Below are positions 1 to 5,892 of a stretch of DNA of 8,180 bases, piece by piece. This DNA comes from Methanomicrobiales archaeon (GTDB taxonomy: Archaea > Halobacteriota > Methanomicrobia > Methanomicrobiales > Methanoculleaceae). A program made the translations under genes and the position numbers. Positions within the stretch are counted from its first letter, which is position 1. Each line of letters starts with the position of its first letter. The stretch spans positions 1 to 8,180 of the forward strand of contig JAAYND010000259.1 of NCBI GenBank assembly GCA_012521035.1, in the 5' to 3' direction. The notes under the pieces are model-generated. The model did no database searches. It saw only the letters and a list, made by a program, of their open reading frames with translations, and had not been told where the DNA came from.

Positions 1-198
1 CTGCTCTGGTCGGCCATCGCCACAAAAGTGGCTGCGACCCTGATCGCGGTCTACGGGTTTGCCATAACACCCATCGGCTGGCCGCTCGCGATATTTGTCT
101 GGGTCTACGCGCTCATCTGGGCGTTCGTGATCACAGACCCGATAAAGGTCGCCCTCTACCGCCTCATCGACCGCGGTGCCCTGCCGCCTGTCCGGTGA
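1..198 (+). CDS. Plasma-membrane proton-efflux P-type ATPase, C-terminal fragment
   Basis: The frame is open from base 1 and ends at TGA 196-198, giving the last 65 residues of a protein that begins outside the window. The sequence is strongly hydrophobic, with about two membrane segments: roughly residues 3-25, and residues 28-46, which are rich in Trp, Phe and Ile. A short hydrophilic tail containing ITDPIK and LYRLID follows. I recognise this as the last two transmembrane helices of the archaeal and fungal-like H+-translocating P-type (P3A) ATPases, which use ATP hydrolysis to export protons. The catalytic aspartate and ATP-binding domains lie upstream of the window, so the assignment rests only on the tail. 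The gene converges on ppsA, with 14 bases between the stop codons, and its last codons form one arm of a long inverted repeat. Another polytopic membrane protein is possible but less likely. Confidence 0.72.
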   Translation: MLWSAIATKVAATLIAVYGFAITPIGWPLAIFVWVYALIWAFVITDPIKVALYRLIDRGALPPVR

Positions 199-230
199 GG
201 AGGATATCCTCTTCACCGGGCGGGCGGCGG
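181..230. repeat. 25-bp inverted repeat covering both convergent gene ends
   Basis: The arms are 181-205 and 206-230, and 21 of 25 positions are complementary. The innermost part is the perfect palindrome GAGGATATCCTC. All four non-complementary positions (182/229, 189/222, 191/220 and 199/212) become G-U pairs in the plus-strand RNA, so the ATPase transcript could fold into an unbroken stem. In the minus-strand RNA they are A-C mismatches. Each arm contains one stop codon, at 196-198 for the ATPase and 213-215 for ppsA. No T-run follows on either side, so this is not a standard archaeal oligo-T terminator. It may still end or protect transcripts in both directions. Confidence 0.85.
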
Positions 231-2657
231 TGTTGCCACCCTCCTGCCTGCTGCTATCCGCTCCTCGACCTCTGCCACACGGAGGGTGATCTTGAGGATC
301 GCGTCGGGCTCGACCGATATCGAGTCGATCCCCTGTTCAACCAGGAAATCAGCAAACTCCGGGTAGGTGCTCGGCGCCTCTCCGCAGAGCCCGCTGTGCC
401 GTCCGTTTCGCCGGCACCCCTCGACGGCCATCGCGACCATCCGTTTGACGCCGGGATCGCGTTCATCAAAAGCCCCACCCATGACCGCGGAGTCGCGGTC
501 GATGCCGAGCGTCAGCTGCGTCAGGTCGTTTGAGCCAATCGAGAACCCGTCGAAGTAATCGCTGAACGCATCGATCTGGACGACGTTGTTCGGGATCTCG
601 CACATCTGATAGACCTGGAGGCCGGCTTCACCACGCCGAAGACCGTTCTTCTCAAGCTCCCTGATGACCTGCTCTGCCTCCTCCACCCGGCGGCAGAAGG
701 GGATCATGATGATCAGGTTTGTAAGTCCCATCTCCTCCCTGACCCGCTTCATCGCCCGGCACTCAAGGCGGAACCCCTCGCGGTAACGCTCGTCGTAGTA
801 TCGTGCAGCTCCGCGGAACCCGAGCATAGGGTTTGCTTCTTCGGGCTCGAAGTCGGTCCCGCTGAGGAGGCTTGCATACTCGTTCGTCTTGAAGTCGCTC
901 ATACGGACGACGACAGGGTTTGGGTAGAACGCTGCAGCGATCGTCCCCGCGCCCTCGGCAAGCCTCTCCACGAAGTACTCCTCGCCGTCCGGGTAGCCGT
1001 AGGTGAGGTCGGCGATCTTCGTCCTGACCGACTCATCCGTGACCCGCTCAGGGTGGACGAGCGCCATCGGGTGGACCCTGATGGAGCTGCTGATGATAAA
1101 CTCCATCCGGGCAAGCCCGATACCGTCACTCGGGATCATTGCAAGTCCGAAGGCCGCATCCGGGTTCCCGAGGTTCATCATAACCTCGGTCTCTGGACGC
1201 CGGAGATCCGCAAGCCGGGTCTTCTCGACATGGAACGGGAGGGCTCGATCGTAGACGAAACCCTCCTCCCCCTCGGCGCAGCTGACCGTCACCTCCCGGC
1301 CGGTCGGAACCTTCCCGGTCGCATCCCCTGTGCCGACGACCGCAGGGATGCCGAGCTCCCGGCTGACGATCGCGGCATGCGACGTCCGCCCACCCCGGTT
1401 CGTCACGATGGCGGCGGCTGTCTTCATCACCGGCTCCCAGTCGGGCGTGGTGGTATCAGAGACCAGAATCTCCCCCGGCACGAACTCAGGGAGGTGGGTG
1501 ACGTCGGTGATGACCCGTGCCTTCCCGGTGGCGATAGATTCACCGATGCTCTTTCCTGTGGCGAGAATCTCCCCACGTTCTTCGAGGTGGTAGGTCTCAA
1601 GAATGTCGCCCGCCTTCTGCGACTGCACCGTCTCTGGCCGGGCCTGGACGATAAAGCGTTCGCCGGTCTCGCCGTCCTTCGCCCACTCGATATCCATGGG
1701 CACCGGTTTTTTAGCCTTCGCCGAGTAGTGATCCTCGATCGTGAGCGCATACCCGGCGAGCGTCAGGATATCGTCGTCGCTGATGCAGAACCTCCTCTGG
1801 TCGGAGTCTGCGACATCAACGATCCGGGTGGCCTCCCTGGCGCCCCCATGACTGTAGATCATCTTCACCCGCTTCTCGCCCATGTTCCTCCTGACGATCG
1901 CACGGTAGCCCTGCCGGAACGTCGGTTTGAAGACGTAGAACTCATCAGGGTTGACGGCACCCTGGACGATCATCTCCCCGAGCCCGTAGGAACCGGTTAT
2001 GAGGACGACGTCCCGGAATCCGGTATCGGTGTCGAGCGTGAATATGACCCCGCTAGCGGCGAGGTCGGATCGGACCATCTTCATGACCCCGACCGAGAGG
2101 GCGACCTTGAAGTGGTCGAAGTTGTTGTCGACCCGGTAGGCGATCGCTCGATCGGTGAAGAGCGAGGCAAGACACCGGATGAACGCCTCCTGCAGAGCCT
2201 GGTAGCCACGGACGTTCAGGTAGGTCTCCTGCTGACCCGCAAACGAGGCCGTCGGGAGGTCTTCGGCGGTTGCGGAGCTCCGGACCGCGACGTCGGCATC
2301 AGGTCCGTACTCATCGCAGATCATATCGTAGGCGGCACGGATCTCGTCCCGGAGGTCATCGGGGATTTTGGCCGCGAGGATCAGGTCGCGGGCCCGCTTT
2401 CCTCGCCGCGCAAGATCGGCGACGTCGTTTCTATCAAGCCCGGAGAGGGTCTCTTTGAGGTCGTCGAGTATCCCTGCGGAGTTGAGGACGTGCCAGTAGC
2501 CCTCCGCGGTCACGGCAAACCCATCCGGGATCTTCACGCCCTTCGGGGTCAGCTCACTGTACATCTCGCCGAGCGATGCGTTCTTCCCGCCGACGAGACC
2601 GACATCCTCGTTTCTGACATCGATAAACCAGCGGATATATTTAGCGTTCTGCTTCAT
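213..2657 (-). CDS. ppsA: Phosphoenolpyruvate synthase (pyruvate, water dikinase)
   Basis: This cytoplasmic enzyme converts pyruvate, ATP and water into phosphoenolpyruvate, AMP and phosphate, the entry step of gluconeogenesis from pyruvate in methanogens. The 814 residues match the family's usual length of about 750-800. The N-terminal ATP/pyruvate-binding domain carries VGGKNASLGEM (about 22-32) and VRSSATAEDLP (125-135). The central swivelling domain has the phosphohistidine motif GGRTSHAAI, with the phosphorylated histidine at 427. The C-terminal PEP-utilising barrel has DGIGLARMEF (511-520), SNDLTQ (709-714) and GLCGEAPS with the catalytic cysteine at 758, so all key residues are intact. 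The ATG at 2657 is supported by a perfect GGAGGTGA six bases upstream and by a 4-base ATGA overlap with the preceding gene. It is the last gene of the gap operon. The final residues (PPPAR) lie in an inverted repeat shared with the ATPase gene. Confidence 0.97.
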   Translation of the reverse strand: MKQNAKYIRWFIDVRNEDVGLVGGKNASLGEMYSELTPKGVKIPDGFAVTAEGYWHVLNSAGILDDLKETLSGLDRNDVADLARRGKRARDLILAAKIPDDLRDEIRAAYDMICDEYGPDADVAVRSSATAEDLPTASFAGQQETYLNVRGYQALQEAFIRCLASLFTDRAIAYRVDNNFDHFKVALSVGVMKMVRSDLAASGVIFTLDTDTGFRDVVLITGSYGLGEMIVQGAVNPDEFYVFKPTFRQGYRAIVRRNMGEKRVKMIYSHGGAREATRIVDVADSDQRRFCISDDDILTLAGYALTIEDHYSAKAKKPVPMDIEWAKDGETGERFIVQARPETVQSQKAGDILETYHLEERGEILATGKSIGESIATGKARVITDVTHLPEFVPGEILVSDTTTPDWEPVMKTAAAIVTNRGGRTSHAAIVSRELGIPAVVGTGDATGKVPTGREVTVSCAEGEEGFVYDRALPFHVEKTRLADLRRPETEVMMNLGNPDAAFGLAMIPSDGIGLARMEFIISSSIRVHPMALVHPERVTDESVRTKIADLTYGYPDGEEYFVERLAEGAGTIAAAFYPNPVVVRMSDFKTNEYASLLSGTDFEPEEANPMLGFRGAARYYDERYREGFRLECRAMKRVREEMGLTNLIIMIPFCRRVEEAEQVIRELEKNGLRRGEAGLQVYQMCEIPNNVVQIDAFSDYFDGFSIGSNDLTQLTLGIDRDSAVMGGAFDERDPGVKRMVAMAVEGCRRNGRHSGLCGEAPSTYPEFADFLVEQGIDSISVEPDAILKITLRVAEVEERIAAGRRVATPPPAR

Positions 2658-3709
2658 CTTCTCTCACCTCCAATAGGCGCCACCGCCACCCGGTAGGTTT
2701 CGGCGACGACGTTCTGCGGGCTTCCGGCAAAGAAGGCCCTGATGTTCTCTATACTTGTAGCGAGGATCCGATCGAGCGCCTCGCGGGTGTTGAAGGCGTT
2801 GTGCGGCGAGAGGATCGCCCGATCGGAGTGCAGGATGGCGAAACTCTCGAGCGCCTCCTGGAGTTCAGCCGCCGCCGGCTCGCCCACCCCCGCGTACTCC
2901 TCCTTGATCCAGACCTCCTCCCCCTCAAAGGTATCGAGGGCGACCCCGCCGAGCCGGCCTTCGCTGAGGGCCGCCGCGACCGCCCGTGTATCCACGACCC
3001 CGCCCCGGGATGTGTTGATGAGGAACGCGGTTTTCTTGACCAGCCGTAACCTCTCTGCATTGACGAGGTGGTGTGTGGCCTCCGTGTAGGGGACGTGCAG
3101 GCTGATGACGTCTGCCCGGCGGAGGAGGTCGTCGAGGTCGATGTAGCGGACGGCGTAGTCGCGGGCAAGATCGGGCTTTGGATGAGGATCGTAGGCGACG
3201 ATATTCATCCCTGCTGCATGAGCAAGACGGGCAAGGTGCGACCCGATATGTCCTGTCCCGATAAGCCCAAGGGTCTTTCCTGAGAGATCCATGCCCATAA
3301 GCCCGGTCCGGGAGAAGTCGCCCCGGGCAGTCCGCCCAAATGTCGGCCTGAACTTCCGGGCGAGGGCGAGGATGAGCCCGAACGCGAACTCGGCCACGGT
3401 GGACTCTCCGTAAGACGGCACGTTGCAGACAGCGATCTTCCTCTCCCGGCAGGCATCGACGTCGATCTGGTCAAACCCGGTCGACATGGCGGCGATCATC
3501 TTCAGGTTCGGCAGGCGATCGAGGATCTCACGGGTGACGTGCGATGTGACAAATATGCCGATCGCGTCGGCATCACGGGCGAGAGGTGCGTTCTCAACCG
3601 TGAGCGGGTCGGAGTGCAGGTCTATATCGTAGCCGCTCTCGCGCGCGAAGGCTTCATGGACCACGTTCTGTTCATGCGCATCGAGGTCGAAGAATACCAG
3701 GTTTACCAT
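2654..3709 (-). CDS. D-isomer-specific 2-hydroxyacid dehydrogenase, D-lactate dehydrogenase-like
   Basis: A 351-residue cytoplasmic NAD(P)-dependent oxidoreductase that interconverts a 2-oxoacid and a D-2-hydroxyacid. The dinucleotide-binding motif is GLIGTGHIG (148-156). The expected catalytic residues are visible: Arg235 in TSRGG, Glu264 in DTFEGEE, and His303 in SPHNAFNT. LHVPYTEATHHLVN (204-217) is another family signature. The insertion after Glu264 (EEVWIKEEY) and the HNAF-T-EAL ending resemble D-lactate dehydrogenases more than glycerate, formate or phosphoglycerate dehydrogenases, so pyruvate/D-lactate is the best guess; hydroxypyruvate or glyoxylate remain possible. The ATG at 3709 lies 4 bases after the gap stop codon, with a GGAGTGA-type site overlapping that stop. 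Placement between gap and ppsA suggests a role at the pyruvate node, perhaps in redox disposal. The substrate cannot be fixed from sequence. Confidence 0.9.
   Translation of the reverse strand: MVNLVFFDLDAHEQNVVHEAFARESGYDIDLHSDPLTVENAPLARDADAIGIFVTSHVTREILDRLPNLKMIAAMSTGFDQIDVDACRERKIAVCNVPSYGESTVAEFAFGLILALARKFRPTFGRTARGDFSRTGLMGMDLSGKTLGLIGTGHIGSHLARLAHAAGMNIVAYDPHPKPDLARDYAVRYIDLDDLLRRADVISLHVPYTEATHHLVNAERLRLVKKTAFLINTSRGGVVDTRAVAAALSEGRLGGVALDTFEGEEVWIKEEYAGVGEPAAAELQEALESFAILHSDRAILSPHNAFNTREALDRILATSIENIRAFFAGSPQNVVAETYRVAVAPIGGERR
2664..2671 (-). promoter_or_regulatory. Ribosome binding site of ppsA
   Basis: The minus strand reads GGAGGTGA, a perfect match to the archaeal anti-Shine-Dalgarno sequence, six bases before the ppsA ATG. 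It lies inside the end of the hydroxyacid dehydrogenase coding sequence, and the two genes overlap as ATGA. It decides the ppsA start and suggests that ppsA is strongly translated on its own account, not only by coupling to the upstream gene. Confidence 0.9.
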
Positions 3710-3713
3710 AGTC

Positions 3714-4721
3714 TCACTCCCGGGATGCCATGTACGAGGCGATATCGATCATCCGCTTTGCATACGCAAACTCGTTGTCGTACCAGACCAGAACCCGGGC
3801 CATCCGCCCGCCGGCGATGCCCGTCGACTGCCCGTCGATGACCCCGGAGTGGGGGTCACTGATGATATCGGCAGAGACGATCGGATCCTCGGTGTAGGCG
3901 AGGTAGCCCTTCATCTGCCCCTCCGCCGCCTGCTTCATCGCGGCGTTCACCGCATCAACCGTCGTCTCCTGCTTCAGCTCTGCGGCGATATCGATGACCG
4001 ATCCGTCGGGTATGGGTGCCCGGATCGCTAGAGCGTCCATCCGGCCGGCGAGTTCGGGGAGGACGCGGGTGGTGGCGATGGCGGCCCCGGTCGTCGTCGG
4101 TATGAGCGAGACGGCCGCGGCGCGCCCCCGGCGGGGTCGCTTCGCCGCATGGTCGACCAGCGCCTGGGTGGATGTGTAGGCGTGGATCGCCGTTGCCATC
4201 AACCGTTCGACGCCGAACACATCGTTGAGCACCTTTGCTGCCGGCGCAAGAGCGTTCGTTGTGCAGGAGGCGTTTGATATGATGGTGTGCTTTGCGGGAT
4301 CGTACAATCCCTCATTGACACCGAGCACGACCGTCAGGTCTGCATCGGGCGAGGGTGCGCTGATGGCAACCCGCCTGGCCCCGGCCTCGAGGTGTTTTGC
4401 CGAGCCCGCCCGTTCGGTGAAGTGGCCCGTGCACTCAAGCACGATATCCACGCCGAGGTCTTTCCACGGGAGGCGCGTTGGATCCCGGTCGTGCGTGACC
4501 TGCACCTCCCCTGGTCCAAACTTGATACGCTCAGCCCCCGCTTCGACCGGGAAGGGCGCCCGCCCGTGGACCGAATCGTACTTCATCAGGTACGCGAGTT
4601 CTTCTGTCGGGTTCGGATCGTTGACCGCGATAACCTCAATATTCCCCGGCGGATCGGTCAGGTAGTTGTAGAGGGCCTTTCGGCCGATCCGCCCAAACCC
4701 ATTAATAGCGACTCTCTTCAT
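3714..4721 (-). CDS. gap: Glyceraldehyde-3-phosphate dehydrogenase, class I (bacterial type)
   Basis: This enzyme catalyses the reversible phosphorylating oxidation of glyceraldehyde-3-phosphate to 1,3-bisphosphoglycerate. The 335 residues are the normal length of the class I bacterial/eukaryotic family, not of the archaeal class II enzyme most methanogens use. Seen: the Rossmann motif INGFGRIGR (6-14), NDP (34-36), LKYDS-like MKYDSVHG (46-53), the active-site SNASCTTN with Cys153, the partner His180, IPTTTGAA (207-214) and the C-terminal WYDNEFAYA (313-321). The usual NAD-specificity pair Leu-Pro, before the KDLRRAR-type loop, is replaced by His-Ala in VDHAAKRPRRGR (189-200), which suggests NADP or dual use. 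It is the first gene of the three-gene operon. The ATG at 4721 has GGGGTGA upstream, and this site lies partly inside a palindrome. In context it probably serves gluconeogenesis and RuBisCO-linked metabolism. Confidence 0.96.
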   Translation of the reverse strand: MKRVAINGFGRIGRKALYNYLTDPPGNIEVIAVNDPNPTEELAYLMKYDSVHGRAPFPVEAGAERIKFGPGEVQVTHDRDPTRLPWKDLGVDIVLECTGHFTERAGSAKHLEAGARRVAISAPSPDADLTVVLGVNEGLYDPAKHTIISNASCTTNALAPAAKVLNDVFGVERLMATAIHAYTSTQALVDHAAKRPRRGRAAAVSLIPTTTGAAIATTRVLPELAGRMDALAIRAPIPDGSVIDIAAELKQETTVDAVNAAMKQAAEGQMKGYLAYTEDPIVSADIISDPHSGVIDGQSTGIAGGRMARVLVWYDNEFAYAKRMIDIASYMASRE

Positions 4722-4730
4722 GAGACTTCA

Positions 4731-4747
4731 CCCCTGTCTGACAGGGG
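4731..4747. promoter_or_regulatory. Palindrome over the gap leader, candidate operator or RBS-masking hairpin
   Basis: CCCCTGTC (4731-4738) and GACAGGGG (4740-4747) form a perfect 8-bp dyad around a single central base. It lies about 10 bases before the gap start and overlaps the GGGGTGA ribosome site (4728-4734 on the minus strand). It is also about 25 bases downstream of the TATA box at 4766-4772, so it sits at the predicted transcription start. It could be a repressor operator; a 1-base spacer is too tight for an RNA hairpin without opening the innermost pairs. Confidence 0.6.
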
Positions 4748-4765
4748 GTCACCCTGGCAGGATGG

Positions 4766-4772
4766 TATATAT
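4766..4772 (-). promoter_or_regulatory. TATA box of the gap operon
   Basis: The minus strand reads TCATATATACC here, the only clear TATA-like element upstream of gap in an otherwise GC-rich stretch. The spacing predicts a start near 4740-4746, which leaves a leader of about 20-25 bases that includes the ribosome site. Confidence 0.6.
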
Positions 4773-4780
4773 GATCTTCT

Positions 4781-4832
4781 ACCGCCCGGAACGGATAGGG
4801 ATATGAATCTGGATCCCATCACCCCGGGCGGT
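4781..4832. repeat. Nested inverted repeat upstream of the gap promoter
   Basis: The outer arms ACCGCCCGG (4781-4789) and CCGGGCGGT (4824-4832) are perfect 9-bp complements. Inside them, GGGAT (4798-4802) and ATCCC (4813-4817) form a second 5-bp dyad with almost the same centre, near 4807. The element begins 9 bases upstream of the gap TATA box and could be a regulator-binding site or a structured RNA on either strand. The rest of the divergent region, 4833-4962, holds only a minor dyad (ATCGCG-C-CGCGAT, 4862-4874) and no gene that I can support. Confidence 0.55.
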
Positions 4833-4963
4833 GCATCGCCCCGTCAATAGATAGAGGCGCCATCGCGCCGCGATACGTTTCGCACAACCTGTATAGCCGC
4901 AAGTTTCCCATCGGATGCCCGCTCAATCCTCCTTTCTCGCCCGGGCACGCGAAGCTCAATTCA

Positions 4964-4974
4964 GAAAATATAAA
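4964..4974 (+). promoter_or_regulatory. TATA box of the sulfite-reductase-like gene
   Basis: GAAAATATAAA is a strong archaeal TATA/BRE-like element. It predicts transcription starting around 4994-5000, about 20-25 bases before the ATG at 5019. This favours that ATG over the in-frame TTG at 4989, which would lie at or before the transcript start. Confidence 0.7.
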
Positions 4975-5018
4975 CACACCAGCGATCCTTGTACAATAGT
5001 AAAAGGTTGGTTAACGAT

Positions 5019-5678
5019 ATGGCAAAAGCAAACATTCCTGAAAAAGGAGCAATTGTCCAGAGAGACTTCGAGACGTACTCGCTAGCACCGCATGTCGCCG
5101 GTGGTTTCGCCACCCCGGCTTTCCTGAGGAAGGTCGCGGATGTGGCAGAGAAATACGATGCAAAGTTCGTGAAACTCACGGGCACCCAGAGATTCATCAT
5201 CGTCGGCATAAAAGAAGAGGACATCGATGCGGTATGGAACGAGTTCGAAGACAGCTCCAAGGCTATTGGTCTGACCATACGGAGCATCCAGATGTGCCCC
5301 GGCGCCCGGTCCTGTAAGCGTGCCAAACAGGACAGTCCCGGACTGGGCCTTGCCCTTGATAAAGAGTTCTACGGAAAGCCGGTACCAGCAAAATTCAAGA
5401 TGGCTGTCTCGGGATGCACTAACTGCTGCCCCGACCCCTGGATGAGGGATCTCGGGTTCATCGGCACTGACGACGGATTCACGGCGGTCGTCGGCGGAAA
5501 GGGCGGCGGAACGGCAAGAATAGCGCAGGAGCTCACCACCGGACTGTCCCAGGATCAGGCTCTGGAACTGGCGAGACGGGTGATCGCGTTTTACCGGGAG
5601 AACGGGAAGGCCCCCGAACGCCTCGGCGGGACGATCGACCGGGTCGGCTTTGAGAACTTCAAGAAAGCTGTTCTCTGA
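5019..5678 (+). CDS. Small dissimilatory sulfite reductase-like protein (Dsr-LP), siroheme/4Fe-4S type
   Basis: A 219-residue cytoplasmic protein of the nitrite/sulfite reductase family. The N-terminal part (about 8-85), with HVAGGFATPAFLR and LTGTQRFIIVGI, matches the ferredoxin-like half-domain of these enzymes. It is followed by the siroheme-iron-sulfur motif: Cys93-x5-Cys99 in MCPGARSCKRA and Cys133-x3-Cys137 in SGCTNCCPD, so all four cluster and siroheme ligands are present. It has only one copy of the fold and no extra ferredoxin domain, unlike full sulfite reductases or the F420-dependent Fsr. Such short Dsr-like proteins are widespread in methanogens and their physiological substrate is not established; sulfite, or another siroheme-dependent reduction, is a guess. 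I chose the ATG at 5019 because of the TATA-box position; AGGT at 5004-5007 is only a weak ribosome site. Codon use is slightly less GC-rich at the start than in neighbouring genes. Confidence 0.9.
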   Translation: MAKANIPEKGAIVQRDFETYSLAPHVAGGFATPAFLRKVADVAEKYDAKFVKLTGTQRFIIVGIKEEDIDAVWNEFEDSSKAIGLTIRSIQMCPGARSCKRAKQDSPGLGLALDKEFYGKPVPAKFKMAVSGCTNCCPDPWMRDLGFIGTDDGFTAVVGGKGGGTARIAQELTTGLSQDQALELARRVIAFYRENGKAPERLGGTIDRVGFENFKKAVL

Positions 5679-5689
5679 GCTGCCCGGAG

Positions 5690-5743
5690 ATGAGTGGGCT
5701 CGAACTGACCCTGGTTTTTTGAGCCCTCATGAGTCCCCTTTTT
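5690..5743 (+). terminator. Probable terminator after the sulfite-reductase-like gene
   Basis: GGGCTC (5696-5701) pairs with GAGCCC (5721-5726), and ATGA/TCAT extends the stem beyond a 2-base bulge. Six Ts (5715-5720) lie in the loop and five more (5739-5743) follow. Archaeal RNA polymerase stops mainly at oligo-T runs, so one or both T-tracts probably end this transcript 40-65 bases after the stop codon. Confidence 0.55.
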
Positions 5744-5780
5744 CTTGTCAGAGGTTTTACACAGGTGATTGTGCATCGGA

Positions 5781-5866
5781 TCCCATGCTTGCTATGGGGA
5801 GGGAGCCCGGGTGCTTCGCCAGCATTCTTCGAAGCAACTCCTGATACACCCCGGGATCAGGTTTTT
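5781..5866 (+). other. Three tandem hairpins ending in a T-run, in a non-coding spacer
   Basis: The spacer 5679-5892 contains three consecutive perfect short stems: CCCAT/ATGGG (5782-5786/5794-5798), GCTTCG/CGAAGC (5813-5818/5830-5835) and CCTGAT/ATCAGG (5840-5845/5856-5861). The last is followed directly by TTTTT (5862-5866). It could be a second terminator, an attenuator in the leader of the next gene, or a small RNA with its own terminator. The stems are short, so chance cannot be excluded. Confidence 0.4.
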
Positions 5867-5892
5867 GCCGTCTTCACACCAATAATACGGAA

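Noticed and set aside
192..219. A simple intrinsic terminator between the ATPase gene and ppsA
   Set aside because: The stem is excellent, but no T-run follows on either strand and most of the structure is coding, so I describe it as an inverted repeat of uncertain role.
1053..2696. A 547-codon open frame antisense to ppsA
   Set aside because: It mirrors a clearly functional gene. Its translation is rich in Asp, Arg, Gly and Pro with no recognisable domain, as expected from GC-rich codon bias on the opposite strand.
4862..4874. ATCGCG-C-CGCGAT palindrome as an operator
   Set aside because: Six-base GC-rich arms are common by chance at this base composition, and it is not placed near either TATA box.
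4989..5018. TTG at 4989 as start of the sulfite-reductase-like gene
   Set aside because: It would lie at or before the transcript start predicted from the TATA box at 4964-4974. The extra ten residues do not resemble the family, and the ATG at 5019 gives a normal N-terminus.
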